A DNA stretch of 41,119 bases from Terriglobales bacterium (GTDB lineage Bacteria; Acidobacteriota; Terriglobia; Terriglobales; Acidobacteriaceae). Positions 8,242 to 15,873 of the stretch are shown here, piece by piece. Position numbers and translations under genes: made by a program. Every line of letters starts with the position of its first letter. Within the stretch, counting starts at the first letter, position 1. A model generated the notes under the pieces. That model was not told the DNA's origin, searched no databases, and was given only the letters and a program-made list of their open reading frames with translations. The stretch lies in assembly GCA_030038475.1 (NCBI GenBank), contig JASHOU010000139.1, positions 1 through 41,119 of the forward strand. Direction: 5' to 3'.

Positions 8242-8285
8242 ATTACATTTTAACAAATGTAATACCACTCAGGTCTGCACGTCAA
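8242..8285 (-). promoter_or_regulatory. vapBC promoter and palindromic operator
   Basis: ATTACATTT at 8242-8250 and AAATGTAAT at 8255-8263 form a perfect 9-bp inverted repeat with a 4-base spacer. It ends 9 bases before the vapB start. On the minus strand a TTGACG box (8280-8285) stands 17 bases from a weak TTACAT box inside the palindrome, so binding there would block the polymerase. The palindrome is seen directly; the promoter boxes are inference. AbrB-type antitoxins are known to bind such sites for autoregulation. Confidence 0.6.
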
Positions 8286-8400
8286 GACGGAAATCGAATC
8301 TCTAACGGAAACTGAAGCGGTTTCATCCGACTGACTGAAAATGGATTGTGGGCGAAGTTGTCACTCCCGAGCTTTTTCCCGTGGAGAATCTCTTAGAATG

Positions 8401-8460
8401 CGAACGCGATTCCGGTCTCAGGTGGTAACACCATCGTGATTCCGAACGACATTCCGGTCT
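8401..8460. repeat. 18-base direct repeat, 42-base period
   Basis: The 18 bases at 8401-8418 recur at 8443-8460 with 16 of 18 identical (shared core ATTCCGGTCT). The repeat lies in the 273-base gap between vapB and hisC, just before the hisC stop region. On the minus strand the two copies fall in the same reading frame because the period is 42, but no credible gene includes them. They may be the remnant of a decayed coding sequence. Nothing else is seen in this gap. Confidence 0.5.
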
Positions 8461-8505
8461 GAAGTGAACATCGATTGCAGCGGGAAGGTTTTGATGCGAG
8501 ATCGG

Positions 8506-9567
8506 CTAGGCATCCTGTATTTCTGCGATCGATTCGCGAATGGCCTGCAGCACGCCAACCATTTGGATGGGCGTTGCGACGGTGATGCGAGCGCATCCAG
8601 CGCAGCCGTGGGCCGACGAGAAATTGCGGATCAGGATGCCGCGCCGCTGCATCGACTCGACAAATGCCTTCACCGTCTCACCCACGCGGACGAGGACGAA
8701 ATTTGTCTGGCTTGGCCAACAATGCAGGCCGAGTTCGCGAAACAATTGCGCGAGTTGCGTGCGTCCCTGCTTCACCTGCGCGACGTGTTCGCTGACAAAG
8801 GCCTGGTCGGCCAGCGCCGCTTCAAGGCAAGCCAGTGCGGCGGAGTTGACATTGAAAGGCAGGCTGCACCGCCGCAGATAGCCGATTTGTTCGGCAGCAC
8901 CGGTCAGCACCCCCAGGCGCAGACCCGCGAGCCCGTAAGCTTTCGAGAAGGTGCGCCCGACGAACAGGTTCGGATGGCGCGCCAGGTCGGGGAGTAACGT
9001 TTCGCCGTAAAAGTCGAAGTAGGCTTCGTCGATCACTACGGCCGCGTCGGGCGCCGCTTCTGCAATCTTGAGCAGATCGTCGTGCCGGGCGGCGAGGCCA
9101 GTAGGATTATTCGGATTCGCGATTGCGATCACTCGCATGCGCGGCGAGATCCGGGTCAGGAAATCGGCAACGGGAAGTGAAAGGTCCGCGCCCGAGTGCA
9201 AACGCACTACCTTCGCACCCAGCGCATTACCCAGGATCGAATACATAACGAAGGTGGGATCGGCAAACAGGAGCTCGTCGCCAGAACCGAGGTAGGTGGA
9301 AAACACCAGCGCCAGCGCTTCATCCATTCCGTTGGTGAGCAGCACCTGCTCAGGCACCAAACCCAGGAAATCTGCTACCAGCCGCTCACCAGTTTCACGC
9401 TTCGGATAGCGCGACACATCCTGTGGCGAAAGCGAGCGCAGCCGCGCCAGCACGCGCGGCGAGCATCCAGCCATACTCTCGTTGAGGTCCAGAGCGAGAC
9501 CGGCGCGGTTCAGGATGGGTGAACGGTAGGGAGTCAGACTGGCAATGGATTCTCGCGGCTTCAGCAT
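8506..9567 (-). CDS. hisC: histidinol-phosphate aminotransferase
   Basis: This is a fold-type I PLP aminotransferase of 353 aa. The Schiff-base lysine is Lys209 in RTFSKAYGLAGLRLG. NPNNPTG (151-157) and VVIDEAYFDF (Asp180, Tyr183) contact PLP, and LDLNES near the N-terminus is typical of HisC. The reaction swaps the amino group between imidazole acetol phosphate plus glutamate and histidinol phosphate in histidine synthesis. Related enzymes act on other amino acids, and no other his genes are in the window, so substrate is inferred from sequence pattern alone. The ATG at 9567 is used. The gene stands alone. Confidence 0.88.
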   Translation of the reverse strand: MLKPRESIASLTPYRSPILNRAGLALDLNESMAGCSPRVLARLRSLSPQDVSRYPKRETGERLVADFLGLVPEQVLLTNGMDEALALVFSTYLGSGDELLFADPTFVMYSILGNALGAKVVRLHSGADLSLPVADFLTRISPRMRVIAIANPNNPTGLAARHDDLLKIAEAAPDAAVVIDEAYFDFYGETLLPDLARHPNLFVGRTFSKAYGLAGLRLGVLTGAAEQIGYLRRCSLPFNVNSAALACLEAALADQAFVSEHVAQVKQGRTQLAQLFRELGLHCWPSQTNFVLVRVGETVKAFVESMQRRGILIRNFSSAHGCAGCARITVATPIQMVGVLQAIRESIAEIQDA

Positions 9568-9680
9568 GAGATGCGCAACTGCAACATGGCAACCTGACGC
9601 GCCAGTTTACACGAACAGATTGCGGGGCGGCGGTAAAGAGCGGCGCAGCACAGGCAGGTACAGTTGCCATCCTCACACGG

Positions 9681-9926
9681 TCAACTTTGGTTTTCGTTGC
9701 GTGTTACAAATTTTACCGCCACAAAGATCATGGCGCAGATGGCGAAATCAACCAGCAGACCCCAATCTTCCTGGAAGAGCCGGTGCCGCGCCACGGTGGG
9801 TAAATGCGGCATCAAAAGATAATAAATCGCGTTGCCGGCGAGCACGGCCACGAGGGCGTCGAGAAAATTCTTCATCGTCTTGCTTTTCATCTTGTTCTTC
9901 TTTTCATCAACTGTGGCGGTGTGACC
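9681..9926 (-). CDS. small membrane protein, 81 aa
   Basis: This is an 81-aa protein starting at ATG 9926 (MGHTATVDEKKNKMKSKTMK). A basic N-terminus is followed by a hydrophobic segment (LDALVAVLAGNAIYYLLM), a short PHLPTVARHRLFQEDW loop, and a second hydrophobic segment (GLLVDFAICAMIFVAVKFV). The frame is open further upstream, but that part runs into recG. The start is 34 bases from the recG start on the opposite strand, so the two share a tight divergent promoter region. Function unknown. Confidence 0.65.
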   Translation of the reverse strand, partial: GHTATVDEKKNKMKSKTMKNFLDALVAVLAGNAIYYLLMPHLPTVARHRLFQEDWGLLVDFAICAMIFVAVKFVTRNENQS

Positions 9927-9943
9927 CATCCGATCTTCCACCC

Positions 9944-9952
9944 TGCTAACAT
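9944..9952 (+). promoter_or_regulatory. possible extended -10 element for recG
   Basis: TGC followed by TAACAT at 9947-9952 resembles an extended -10 box. It would place transcription start within a few bases of the recG ATG at 9961, giving a leaderless or nearly leaderless mRNA. This fits the absence of a ribosome-binding site ahead of recG. No good -35 box is seen at 17 bases. Confidence 0.35.
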
Positions 9953-9960
9953 CGCTTAAG

Positions 9961-12117
9961 ATGCTGGAAACGTCCACTCCAGTGCAGTATGTGAAAGGAA
10001 TCGGCCCGCGCCTGGCCGAGGTGCTTGCTTCGAAAGGCATTGCCACCGTCGACGATCTGCTGCACTACCTGCCCTTTCGCTACGAAGACCGGCTGAACCC
10101 TCGCTCGGTGGCCGAATTGCGCGCAGGAGAGATGGCCACCGTGATCGCCGAGGTGCGGAACTCGGGATTGTTTCTAACGCGGCGCATGCCAATTTTCCAA
10201 CTGACCGTCGGCCAGGGGCGAACTCGACTTAAGTGTATCTGGTTCAACGCTGCATATCTTCAGGGCCGCTTCCAGGCCGGACAGATGGTCGCACTCTACG
10301 GCAAGGTGGAAGAGGATCGCGATGGCAGATTACAAATCGTGCAGCCGCAGTTCGAGATTCTCGGCGATATCTACGAAGAAGGCGGAGCCGACGAAGCGGA
10401 GAAGAAAGCTGCAGCTTCGCTCGAGATCGGACGAATCGTTCCCATCTACGAATCGGCTGGCCAAGGCAAACTTACGCCGCGCTGGTTTCGGAGAATTATT
10501 CGCTGGGCGCTGGAAAACCTGAACCTCGATCTGCCCGATCCCATTCCGGCAGCGGTGCGCGCGCACTTGAGCCTGGTGTCTCCGCGCGAAGCCTTGTGGA
10601 AGGTGCACTGGCCGGATCCGGGCGAAAGCTTTAGCGACCTGCAATCTTCGCGTACAGCTGCGCACCTGCGCATGATTTTCGATGAATTGTTCTTCATTGA
10701 ACTGGGGCTGGAATTAAAGCGCCGCGAGCAGAAGGCGCAAACGGGGATTGGCTTTCAGCTAACCGCTCGGGTACGCGAGGCTATTAAGAAGATATTGCCG
10801 TTTCATCCGACGGCGGCGCAGAAGCGGGTGCTGAAAGAAATCGCCGCCGACATGCAAATGCCAAGCCCGATGCGACGGTTGCTGCAGGGCGACGTGGGAT
10901 CGGGCAAGACGATTGTGGCGTTTCAAGCGGCGATCATCGCTATGGAAAACGGTTATCAGGTCGCGTTAATGGCGCCGACCGAGATTCTGGCACAGCAGCA
11001 TTATTTCTCCGCGCGCCAGATTCTGGAGGGTGCGGGATATCGTATCGTGCTGCTCACCGGCTCGCTCGAATCGGACAGAAAACGCGACGTCCGGCGTCAT
11101 ATCGCGCAGGGCCACGCGCAGCTCGTCATCGGGACGCACGCGCTGATTCAGGATCGCGTCGAATTCGAAAATCTTGGTCTGGTGATCGTCGATGAGCAAC
11201 ACCGCTTCGGCGTGATGCAGCGGCTAAAGCTGATGAAGAAATCGGATGAGGGCTCGAAGACGATTGAACCCGACGTGCTGGTGATGACGGCAACGCCGAT
11301 TCCGCGCACGCTGGCGCTAACGCTTTATGGCGACCTCGACGTGTCGGTGCTCGACGAACTTCCTCCGGGACGAACGCCGGTGGTTACGCGTTCGGTTGCC
11401 GATGAGCGCGCGCCCGAAGTGTGGAAGTTTGTCCGCAAGCAGATCGCGGCAGGCCATCAGGCGTATGTGGTTTATCCGGTGATCGAGGAGAACGAAGAGC
11501 GAGAACTGAAAGCGGCGGAGCAGATGCACCGGCAATTGCGGGAAAAGATTTTTCCGAATCTGCATGTGGGATTGCTGCATGGCCGGCTCGATGCCGGCGA
11601 GAAAGAACGCATCATGCGCGAATTTCAACGCGGCGAGATTGAAATTCTGGTCTCGACGACAGTGATTGAAGTTGGCGTCGACGTGCCGAACGCCACCATC
11701 ATGGTGATTGAACACGCCGACCGTTTTGGCCTGGCGCAGCTGCATCAGCTGCGCGGCCGCATCGGGCGCGGCGCGGCAAAATCGTATTGCGTGCTGATGC
11801 GCGGAGGGAAAATCTCCGAAGAAGGCGAACGGCGTTTGGAGGCGATGGTGCGCTCGAACGATGGCTTTCAGATCGCGGAGCTCGATCTCGAGCTGCGCGG
11901 TCCGGGCGAATTCTTCGGCACAAAACAGGCGGGAATTCCGAGCTTCCGCGTGGCGAATATTATTCGCGATCGGCAGTTGCTGGAAGCAGCGAAACGCGAG
12001 GCCGCATGGGCGATTTCTGGACCGAATGCTGAAATATCGAGAGGGGAAATCGATCGGGCGCTGCGGGAGATGCGTTCGCGCTGGGCGATGAGCTATGGGC
12101 TGGTTGAGGTGGGGTAG
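9961..12117 (+). CDS. recG: ATP-dependent DNA helicase RecG
   Basis: RecG remodels stalled replication forks and branched recombination intermediates. The 718-aa protein has the family layout. An N-terminal wedge with OB fold occupies about 55-135, and the helicase core follows. Walker A is GDVGSGKT (310-317), motif II is DEQH (411-414), motif III is TATPIPRTLALT, motif V is STTVIEVGVDVPNA and motif VI is HQLRGRIGRG. The C-terminal TRG region (DLELRGPGEFFGTKQAG) couples ATP hydrolysis to DNA movement. All motifs are intact. A terminator-like hairpin follows 40 bases after the stop. Confidence 0.97.
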   Translation: MLETSTPVQYVKGIGPRLAEVLASKGIATVDDLLHYLPFRYEDRLNPRSVAELRAGEMATVIAEVRNSGLFLTRRMPIFQLTVGQGRTRLKCIWFNAAYLQGRFQAGQMVALYGKVEEDRDGRLQIVQPQFEILGDIYEEGGADEAEKKAAASLEIGRIVPIYESAGQGKLTPRWFRRIIRWALENLNLDLPDPIPAAVRAHLSLVSPREALWKVHWPDPGESFSDLQSSRTAAHLRMIFDELFFIELGLELKRREQKAQTGIGFQLTARVREAIKKILPFHPTAAQKRVLKEIAADMQMPSPMRRLLQGDVGSGKTIVAFQAAIIAMENGYQVALMAPTEILAQQHYFSARQILEGAGYRIVLLTGSLESDRKRDVRRHIAQGHAQLVIGTHALIQDRVEFENLGLVIVDEQHRFGVMQRLKLMKKSDEGSKTIEPDVLVMTATPIPRTLALTLYGDLDVSVLDELPPGRTPVVTRSVADERAPEVWKFVRKQIAAGHQAYVVYPVIEENEERELKAAEQMHRQLREKIFPNLHVGLLHGRLDAGEKERIMREFQRGEIEILVSTTVIEVGVDVPNATIMVIEHADRFGLAQLHQLRGRIGRGAAKSYCVLMRGGKISEEGERRLEAMVRSNDGFQIAELDLELRGPGEFFGTKQAGIPSFRVANIIRDRQLLEAAKREAAWAISGPNAEISRGEIDRALREMRSRWAMSYGLVEVG

Positions 12118-12156
12118 CGCGAAGTGTGACCTAGCGCCTCTTCCGTGGAAATTCGC

Positions 12157-12204
12157 AAAACCGGCAGCGGCAGGCTTCCCCGAACCGCCGCCGCCGTTTT
12201 GTTT
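12157..12204 (+). terminator. likely intrinsic terminator after recG
   Basis: The left arm at 12157-12171 (AAAACCGGCAGCGGC) pairs with the right arm at 12187-12200 (GCCGCCGCCGTTTT), with one bulge and one mismatch, around a 15-base loop. A T-rich run (TTTTGTTT) follows. The A-run on the left and T-run on the right would let it work in both directions. Confidence 0.5.
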
Positions 12205-12388
12205 CGCGGAACTCTTTGTGCTACTAAATTCCGCTATCTGTTAATGCGGGAAACGCGAGCGAAAAGGGTCATCGGGCCGCCGCAAAAATAATCAGGCCAG
12301 CGAGAGGCGCAAGTCGCTCGTGTCTATAACCCTTGTGTCGTCGGGTATTTTGCCCCTCGGCCTTGGCGCCGCCGCCTCGCAACGGTTC

Positions 12389-12421
12389 TGCTATCATCGC
12401 CGCAGAGCCGGTAAAACCGGC
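12389..12421 (+). promoter_or_regulatory. extended -10 promoter and leader hairpin for the 72-aa gene
   Basis: TGC-TATCAT at 12389-12397 is a good extended -10. Transcription would begin near 12404, just before a perfect 6-bp hairpin, GCCGGT (12407-12412) and ACCGGC (12416-12421), with a 3-base loop. The ribosome site GAGGAG and the ATG at 12452 follow. The hairpin could stabilise the short mRNA or tune its translation; that is inference. Confidence 0.4.
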
Positions 12422-12451
12422 GAATTTCACCTTTACGAGGAGTTTTTATCC

Positions 12452-12670
12452 ATGGAAATGCCTGCTCTTTCTCTAGGCTCCCGCCGCAACGAGGATATCG
12501 CGCTTGACCTTATGAAATTCATCGCCATGACCACCAGCTATGGCAAGACCACCGGGGTTGGAGTCGGGTTCCAGGGCAGCGGCGCAGCGGTGAAACCCGA
12601 AGATTACGCCGCGCAGTTGCTGGAACTTTATGGCCGGTGTTTGGAGTCGGTCGGTGGGGGTGGGAAGTAA
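12452..12670 (+). CDS. hypothetical protein, 72 aa
   Basis: This is a 72-aa soluble protein of unknown function, beginning MEMPALSLGSRRNEDIALDL. A helix-like stretch (IALDLMKFIAMTT) is followed by a Gly/Val-rich loop (GKTTGVGVGFQGSG) and a second helix (YAAQLLELYGRCLESV), ending in a run of glycines. GAGGAG about 9 bases upstream supports the ATG at 12452 over the longer open frame from 12320. It stands alone with its own promoter-like signal. The compact helix-loop-helix form suggests a conserved small protein, but I do not recognise the family. Confidence 0.7.
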   Translation: MEMPALSLGSRRNEDIALDLMKFIAMTTSYGKTTGVGVGFQGSGAAVKPEDYAAQLLELYGRCLESVGGGGK

Positions 12671-12813
12671 GCCGAATCTCTCAACTCTCCATTCTTGTCG
12701 GGCTTCCGCGTTTGCGCCAATTGTTGTGGCTTATATAGAATCATAAGTTTGCTGCTCGTTGTGTGATGCCGCAAGCAAGGTCCTCTCGGATGTCCATTGA
12801 CGGCGGTTGCCGC

Positions 12814-12871
12814 GGTTTGTGATTGCCCTGGTTTGTAATTGGCAATGACCGGCGGCGAACGACCAACGACG
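12814..12871. repeat. tandem phrases upstream of sucC
   Basis: GGTTTGTGATTG (12814-12825) is repeated at 12830-12841 with one change. It is followed by AACGACCAACGACGAC (12858-12873), the same phrase seen between sucC and sucD and between scpB and scpA. The element ends about 12 bases before the sucC start. An AT-rich, promoter-like patch lies further upstream at 12730-12747. Nothing else is seen in this 214-base gap. Confidence 0.5.
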
Positions 12872-12884
12872 ACTTGGAATCATT

Positions 12885-14063
12885 ATGAAAATTCATGAGT
12901 ATCAGGCAAAGGCAATTCTGAAGAAGTATGGCGTGGCGGTACCGCGCGGCACGATGGCGACTACGCGTGAGGAAGCTCAGGCGGCGGCAAAGGAGATTTT
13001 GGAATCCGGCGCTTCGGGAGTGGTAGTGAAGGCACAGATTCACGCGGGCGGACGCGGCAAAGGTGGTGGAGTGAAGATCGCGAAATCGGTCGCTGAGGCG
13101 GGCGAAATTGCTGCCAAGATGTTGGGCATGACACTGGTGACGCACCAGACGGGGCCGGAAGGGCGTATCGTACACCGGCTGCTGATCGAAGAGACGCTTC
13201 CGATCGAAAAGGAACTCTATCTGGGGATTTTGGTCGATCGCGGCGAGGGCAAGCCGGTTTTTATGGCGTCGGCAGCGGGAGGGATGGAGATTGAACAGGT
13301 CGCGGCAGAGCGGCCAGAGGCGATTCTGAAGCAGTATGTCGACCCTGGGATGGGGCTCGAGCCATTTCAGGCGCGGAAGATTGCCTTTAGTTTGGGATTG
13401 AGTGCGGAACAGATTAATCCTGCGGTGAAGTTTTTGAGTGCGCTTTATCGAGCGTTTCTGGACACGGATGCGTCGCTGGTGGAGATCAATCCATTTATTA
13501 CTTGCACCGATGGGCGGTTGTTTGCGCTGGACGCGAAGCTGACCTTTGACGACAACGCCCTGTTTCGTCATGCGGACATACGCGAACTGCGCGATATTTC
13601 GGAGGAAGACCCGCTGGAAGTGGAAGCGTCGAAGTATAACCTCAATTACATCAAGCTCGACGGCAATGTGGGATGCATGGTGAATGGCGCCGGCCTAGCC
13701 ATGGCCACGATGGACATTATTAAGTATGCAGGAGGAATGCCGGCCAATTTCCTCGATGTGGGCGGCGGCGCGAATGCCGAGCAGGTGGCGCATGCGTTCG
13801 AAATCTTGCTGAGCGACAAAAATGTGCGTGCGGTGCTGATCAATATTTTTGGCGGCATTCTGCGTGTGGATACGCTGGCTGCGGGAGTGGTCGAGGCGGC
13901 GAAGAAGACGCATCTGCAATTGCCGGTTGTGCTGCGGCTGGAAGGCACGAACGTTGTGGAAGGCAAGAAAATTCTGATGGAGTCGGGATTGAATTTTGTG
14001 GTCGCTGAGACGATGAGGGATGCAGCGGACAAAGTTGTGGCTGCGGCGAAAGGCGTAGCCTAG
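12885..14063 (+). CDS. sucC: succinyl-CoA synthetase (ADP-forming) beta subunit
   Basis: SucC binds nucleotide and the CoA-succinate site and works with SucD in the citric acid cycle step between succinyl-CoA and succinate, making ATP or GTP. The 392-aa length is normal. The start [17 protein letters not shown] is a family hallmark. The ATP-grasp lysine region [19 protein letters not shown] is near 44-62. SLVEINPF is the metal region, and [10 protein letters not shown] near 328 is the CoA-ligase-domain contact with the alpha subunit. It is followed by sucD after 54 bases and then ndk. Confidence 0.97.
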   Translation: MKIHEYQAKAILKKYGVAVPRGTMATTREEAQAAAKEILESGASGVVVKAQIHAGGRGKGGGVKIAKSVAEAGEIAAKMLGMTLVTHQTGPEGRIVHRLLIEETLPIEKELYLGILVDRGEGKPVFMASAAGGMEIEQVAAERPEAILKQYVDPGMGLEPFQARKIAFSLGLSAEQINPAVKFLSALYRAFLDTDASLVEINPFITCTDGRLFALDAKLTFDDNALFRHADIRELRDISEEDPLEVEASKYNLNYIKLDGNVGCMVNGAGLAMATMDIIKYAGGMPANFLDVGGGANAEQVAHAFEILLSDKNVRAVLINIFGGILRVDTLAAGVVEAAKKTHLQLPVVLRLEGTNVVEGKKILMESGLNFVVAETMRDAADKVVAAAKGVA

Positions 14064-14069
14064 CTTGGC

Positions 14070-14096
14070 GACGACTAAGGACTAACGACCAACGAC
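14070..14096. repeat. ACTAACGACCAACGAC phrase between sucC and sucD
   Basis: Three degenerate copies of a 9-10 base phrase (GACGACTAAG, GACTAACGAC, CAACGAC) fill about half of the 54-base gap. The same words occur at 12858-12873 and in both arms of the element at 21081-21168. Confidence 0.5.
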
Positions 14097-14117
14097 ATTT
14101 TCTGCGAGAAAGCGCTT

Positions 14118-14996
14118 ATGGCAATTCTGGTCGATAAGAGAACTCGATTGATTGTGCAAGGCCTAACCGGCCGCGAAGGCACCTTTCACGCGAAGGCCTG
14201 CGCGGCCTATGGAACGCAGGTAGTAGGCGGCGTGACTCCGGGAAAAGGAGGCACGACGCACGAAGGCTGGCCGATTTTTAACAGCGTGCAGGAAGCCGCG
14301 GACAAAACGGGCGCGAACGCGACAGTGATTTTTGTGCCACCGCCATATGCCGCCGACGCAATTATGGAAGCGGCCGATGCGGAAATCGAATTGATTGTCT
14401 GCATCACCGAGGGCATTCCAACGCTCGATATGGTGCGGGCGTGGGAATTTTTGCAGGACCGTCGCTCGCGGCTGATCGGGCCGAATTGTCCGGGGATTAT
14501 TTCTCCCGGCAAATGCAAGATTGGCATTATGCCGGGGGCGATTCACAAAGAGGGGCATGTTGGGATCGTATCGCGATCGGGAACACTGACTTATGAAGCG
14601 GTGCATCAACTGACCGAGCGCGGAATCGGACAATCGACGGCGATTGGGATTGGCGGCGATCCCATCATTGGCACGAATTTTGTCGACGCGCTCGATCTCT
14701 TTAACCGCGATCCGCAGACTGAGGCGGTGATTATGATCGGCGAGATTGGCGGCAACGCGGAGGAGACGGCGGCGGAATTTATCCGCACCCACATGAAGAA
14801 GCCCGTGGTGGGATTCATTGCCGGACAGACGGCGCCTCCGGGACGGCGAATGGGCCACGCCGGCGCGATCATCTCCGGCGGCAAAGGGACAGCGAGCGAA
14901 AAAATCGCGGCGATGGAAAAAGCCGGGCTCAAGGTTGCGAAGTCGCCGGCGGATATCGGAGAAACGCTAGCGGCAGCGCTGGGAGTTAAGGTGTAG
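14118..14996 (+). CDS. sucD: succinyl-CoA synthetase (ADP-forming) alpha subunit
   Basis: SucD carries the CoA-binding Rossmann domain and the histidine that is phosphorylated during catalysis. It is 292 aa. The CoA site [13 protein letters not shown] is near residue 13, [19 protein letters not shown] lies near 122-140, and the active-site histidine is in [17 protein letters not shown] near residue 247. It pairs with sucC directly upstream, and the complex also depends on the nucleotide pool that Ndk, encoded next, equilibrates. Length, motifs and context all agree. Confidence 0.97.
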   Translation: MAILVDKRTRLIVQGLTGREGTFHAKACAAYGTQVVGGVTPGKGGTTHEGWPIFNSVQEAADKTGANATVIFVPPPYAADAIMEAADAEIELIVCITEGIPTLDMVRAWEFLQDRRSRLIGPNCPGIISPGKCKIGIMPGAIHKEGHVGIVSRSGTLTYEAVHQLTERGIGQSTAIGIGGDPIIGTNFVDALDLFNRDPQTEAVIMIGEIGGNAEETAAEFIRTHMKKPVVGFIAGQTAPPGRRMGHAGAIISGGKGTASEKIAAMEKAGLKVAKSPADIGETLAAALGVKV

Positions 14997-15008
14997 CACC
15001 TCTTCCTG

Positions 15009-15040
15009 AAACCCGACACCTAAGACCTGAGACCTGACCT
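15009..15040. repeat. ACCTGAGACCTGA phrase between sucD and ndk
   Basis: The 45-base gap contains the degenerate tandem words GACACCTAAGACCTGAGACC, ending 2 bases before the ndk start. It is similar in style, but not in sequence, to the GACCAACGAC elements in the neighbouring gaps. Confidence 0.4.
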
Positions 15041-15041
15041 T

Positions 15042-15467
15042 ATGAAAACTCTGCAACGAACGCTGACCATTATCAAGCCCGACGCGGTCAAGAAGCACGC
15101 GGTCGGAGACATCATCGAGCAGTTCGAGAAGAATGGTTTTCACATTCTCGCCATGAAGATGCTGCAAATCTCGCAGCATCAGGCGGAACAGTTTTACGCC
15201 GTCCATGCCAGCCGTCCGTTCTATCACTCGCTTACCACCTTCATGTCGAGCGGACCGATCGTTGCCATCGCGCTGGAAAAAGAAAATGCGATTGCCGATT
15301 TGCGCAAGCTGATGGGCGCGACGAATCCGGCCAGCGCCGAAGAGGGCACCATCCGCAAGAAATGGGCGAGCAACATTGAGCACAATGCGATCCACGGCTC
15401 GGATGCGGATGAAACGGCGCGCTTCGAGTTGAGCTTTTTCTTTGCGGGGTATGAGTTAGCGCAGTGA
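15042..15467 (+). CDS. ndk: nucleoside diphosphate kinase
   Basis: Ndk exchanges the terminal phosphate between nucleoside di- and triphosphates through a phosphohistidine. The 141-aa length is typical. The start [13 protein letters not shown] and the catalytic NAIHGSD motif (His near residue 115) are intact, and [11 protein letters not shown] is the nucleotide-binding helix region. Its place after sucCD makes biochemical sense, because Ndk interconverts the nucleoside triphosphate made by succinyl-CoA synthetase. A terminator-like hairpin follows. Confidence 0.97.
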   Translation: MKTLQRTLTIIKPDAVKKHAVGDIIEQFEKNGFHILAMKMLQISQHQAEQFYAVHASRPFYHSLTTFMSSGPIVAIALEKENAIADLRKLMGATNPASAEEGTIRKKWASNIEHNAIHGSDADETARFELSFFFAGYELAQ

Positions 15468-15471
15468 AAAC

Positions 15472-15550
15472 AGTTCTCGGTTCCTAGTTCTGGTGAAATT
15501 AATCTGAGCGCAGATTTTTTCTGAGAACTGAGAACCGGGAACTGAGAACT
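15472..15550. repeat. 20-base inverted repeat between ndk and the ABM gene
   Basis: The left arm at 15472-15491 and the right arm at 15524-15543 pair at 17 of 20 positions. The right side carries an extra half copy (GAACTGAGAACT) to 15550. The arms enclose the small terminator at 15501-15520. The element fills the gap between two convergent genes. Confidence 0.65.
15501..15520 (+). terminator. short intrinsic terminator after ndk
   Basis: AATCTG (15501-15506) and CAGATT (15511-15516) form a 6-bp stem with an AGCG loop, followed directly by a T-run that continues the stem (TTTTTT in all). The stem is short, but the position, 34 bases after the ndk stop and before a convergent gene, fits a terminator for sucC-sucD-ndk. 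Confidence 0.45.
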
Positions 15551-15555
15551 CGCGC

Positions 15556-15843
15556 TTACCCCAGCGGCTCGAACAAATGGCCTTCGGTGCGGTCTGCGAT
15601 TTTGGGCAGATCTTTCTTGGCGAACTGCATGAAATGTGGGGCCGCGCGATGCGCTTCTAGAGCGGCATCGTCCTTGTATTGCTCGTAGATGAAGAAACGG
15701 CGCGGATCGGTCTTGTGTTTGTGCACCTGATACATAACGCAGCCCGGCTCCTTGCGCGATTCGGTAGTCAGTTTTTCGAACATCGCAGCCACTTCAGACT
15801 CGCGTCCGATTTTTGCCATCCAGGTTACGGCCAGTACCACCAT
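15556..15843 (-). CDS. antibiotic biosynthesis monooxygenase (ABM)-fold protein
   Basis: This is a 95-aa protein of the dimeric alpha/beta-barrel ABM superfamily. The pattern VVLAVTWMAKIGRESEVAAM, then EPGCVMYQVHKH, then RRFFIYEQYKDDAALEAHRA, and the HFMQF helix match the small YgiN-like members. These proteins act as monooxygenases, often on quinols, or as stress-related proteins with no known substrate. It lies 30 bases downstream of purA on the same strand. Family is likely; function is unassigned. Confidence 0.85.
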   Translation of the reverse strand: MVVLAVTWMAKIGRESEVAAMFEKLTTESRKEPGCVMYQVHKHKTDPRRFFIYEQYKDDAALEAHRAAPHFMQFAKKDLPKIADRTEGHLFEPLG

Positions 15844-15873
15844 CCGTCGCTCCGTTCTGTCTGAAAATTCAGT

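Larger units (their letters stand above)
12118..12451. other. 334-base gap between recG and a 72-aa gene
   Basis: This stretch has no convincing gene. It holds a terminator-like hairpin near its left end (12157-12204), a promoter-like extended -10 (12389-12397) and a short perfect hairpin in the presumed leader (12407-12421). I see nothing in the central part, about 12205-12360. Confidence 0.6.
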
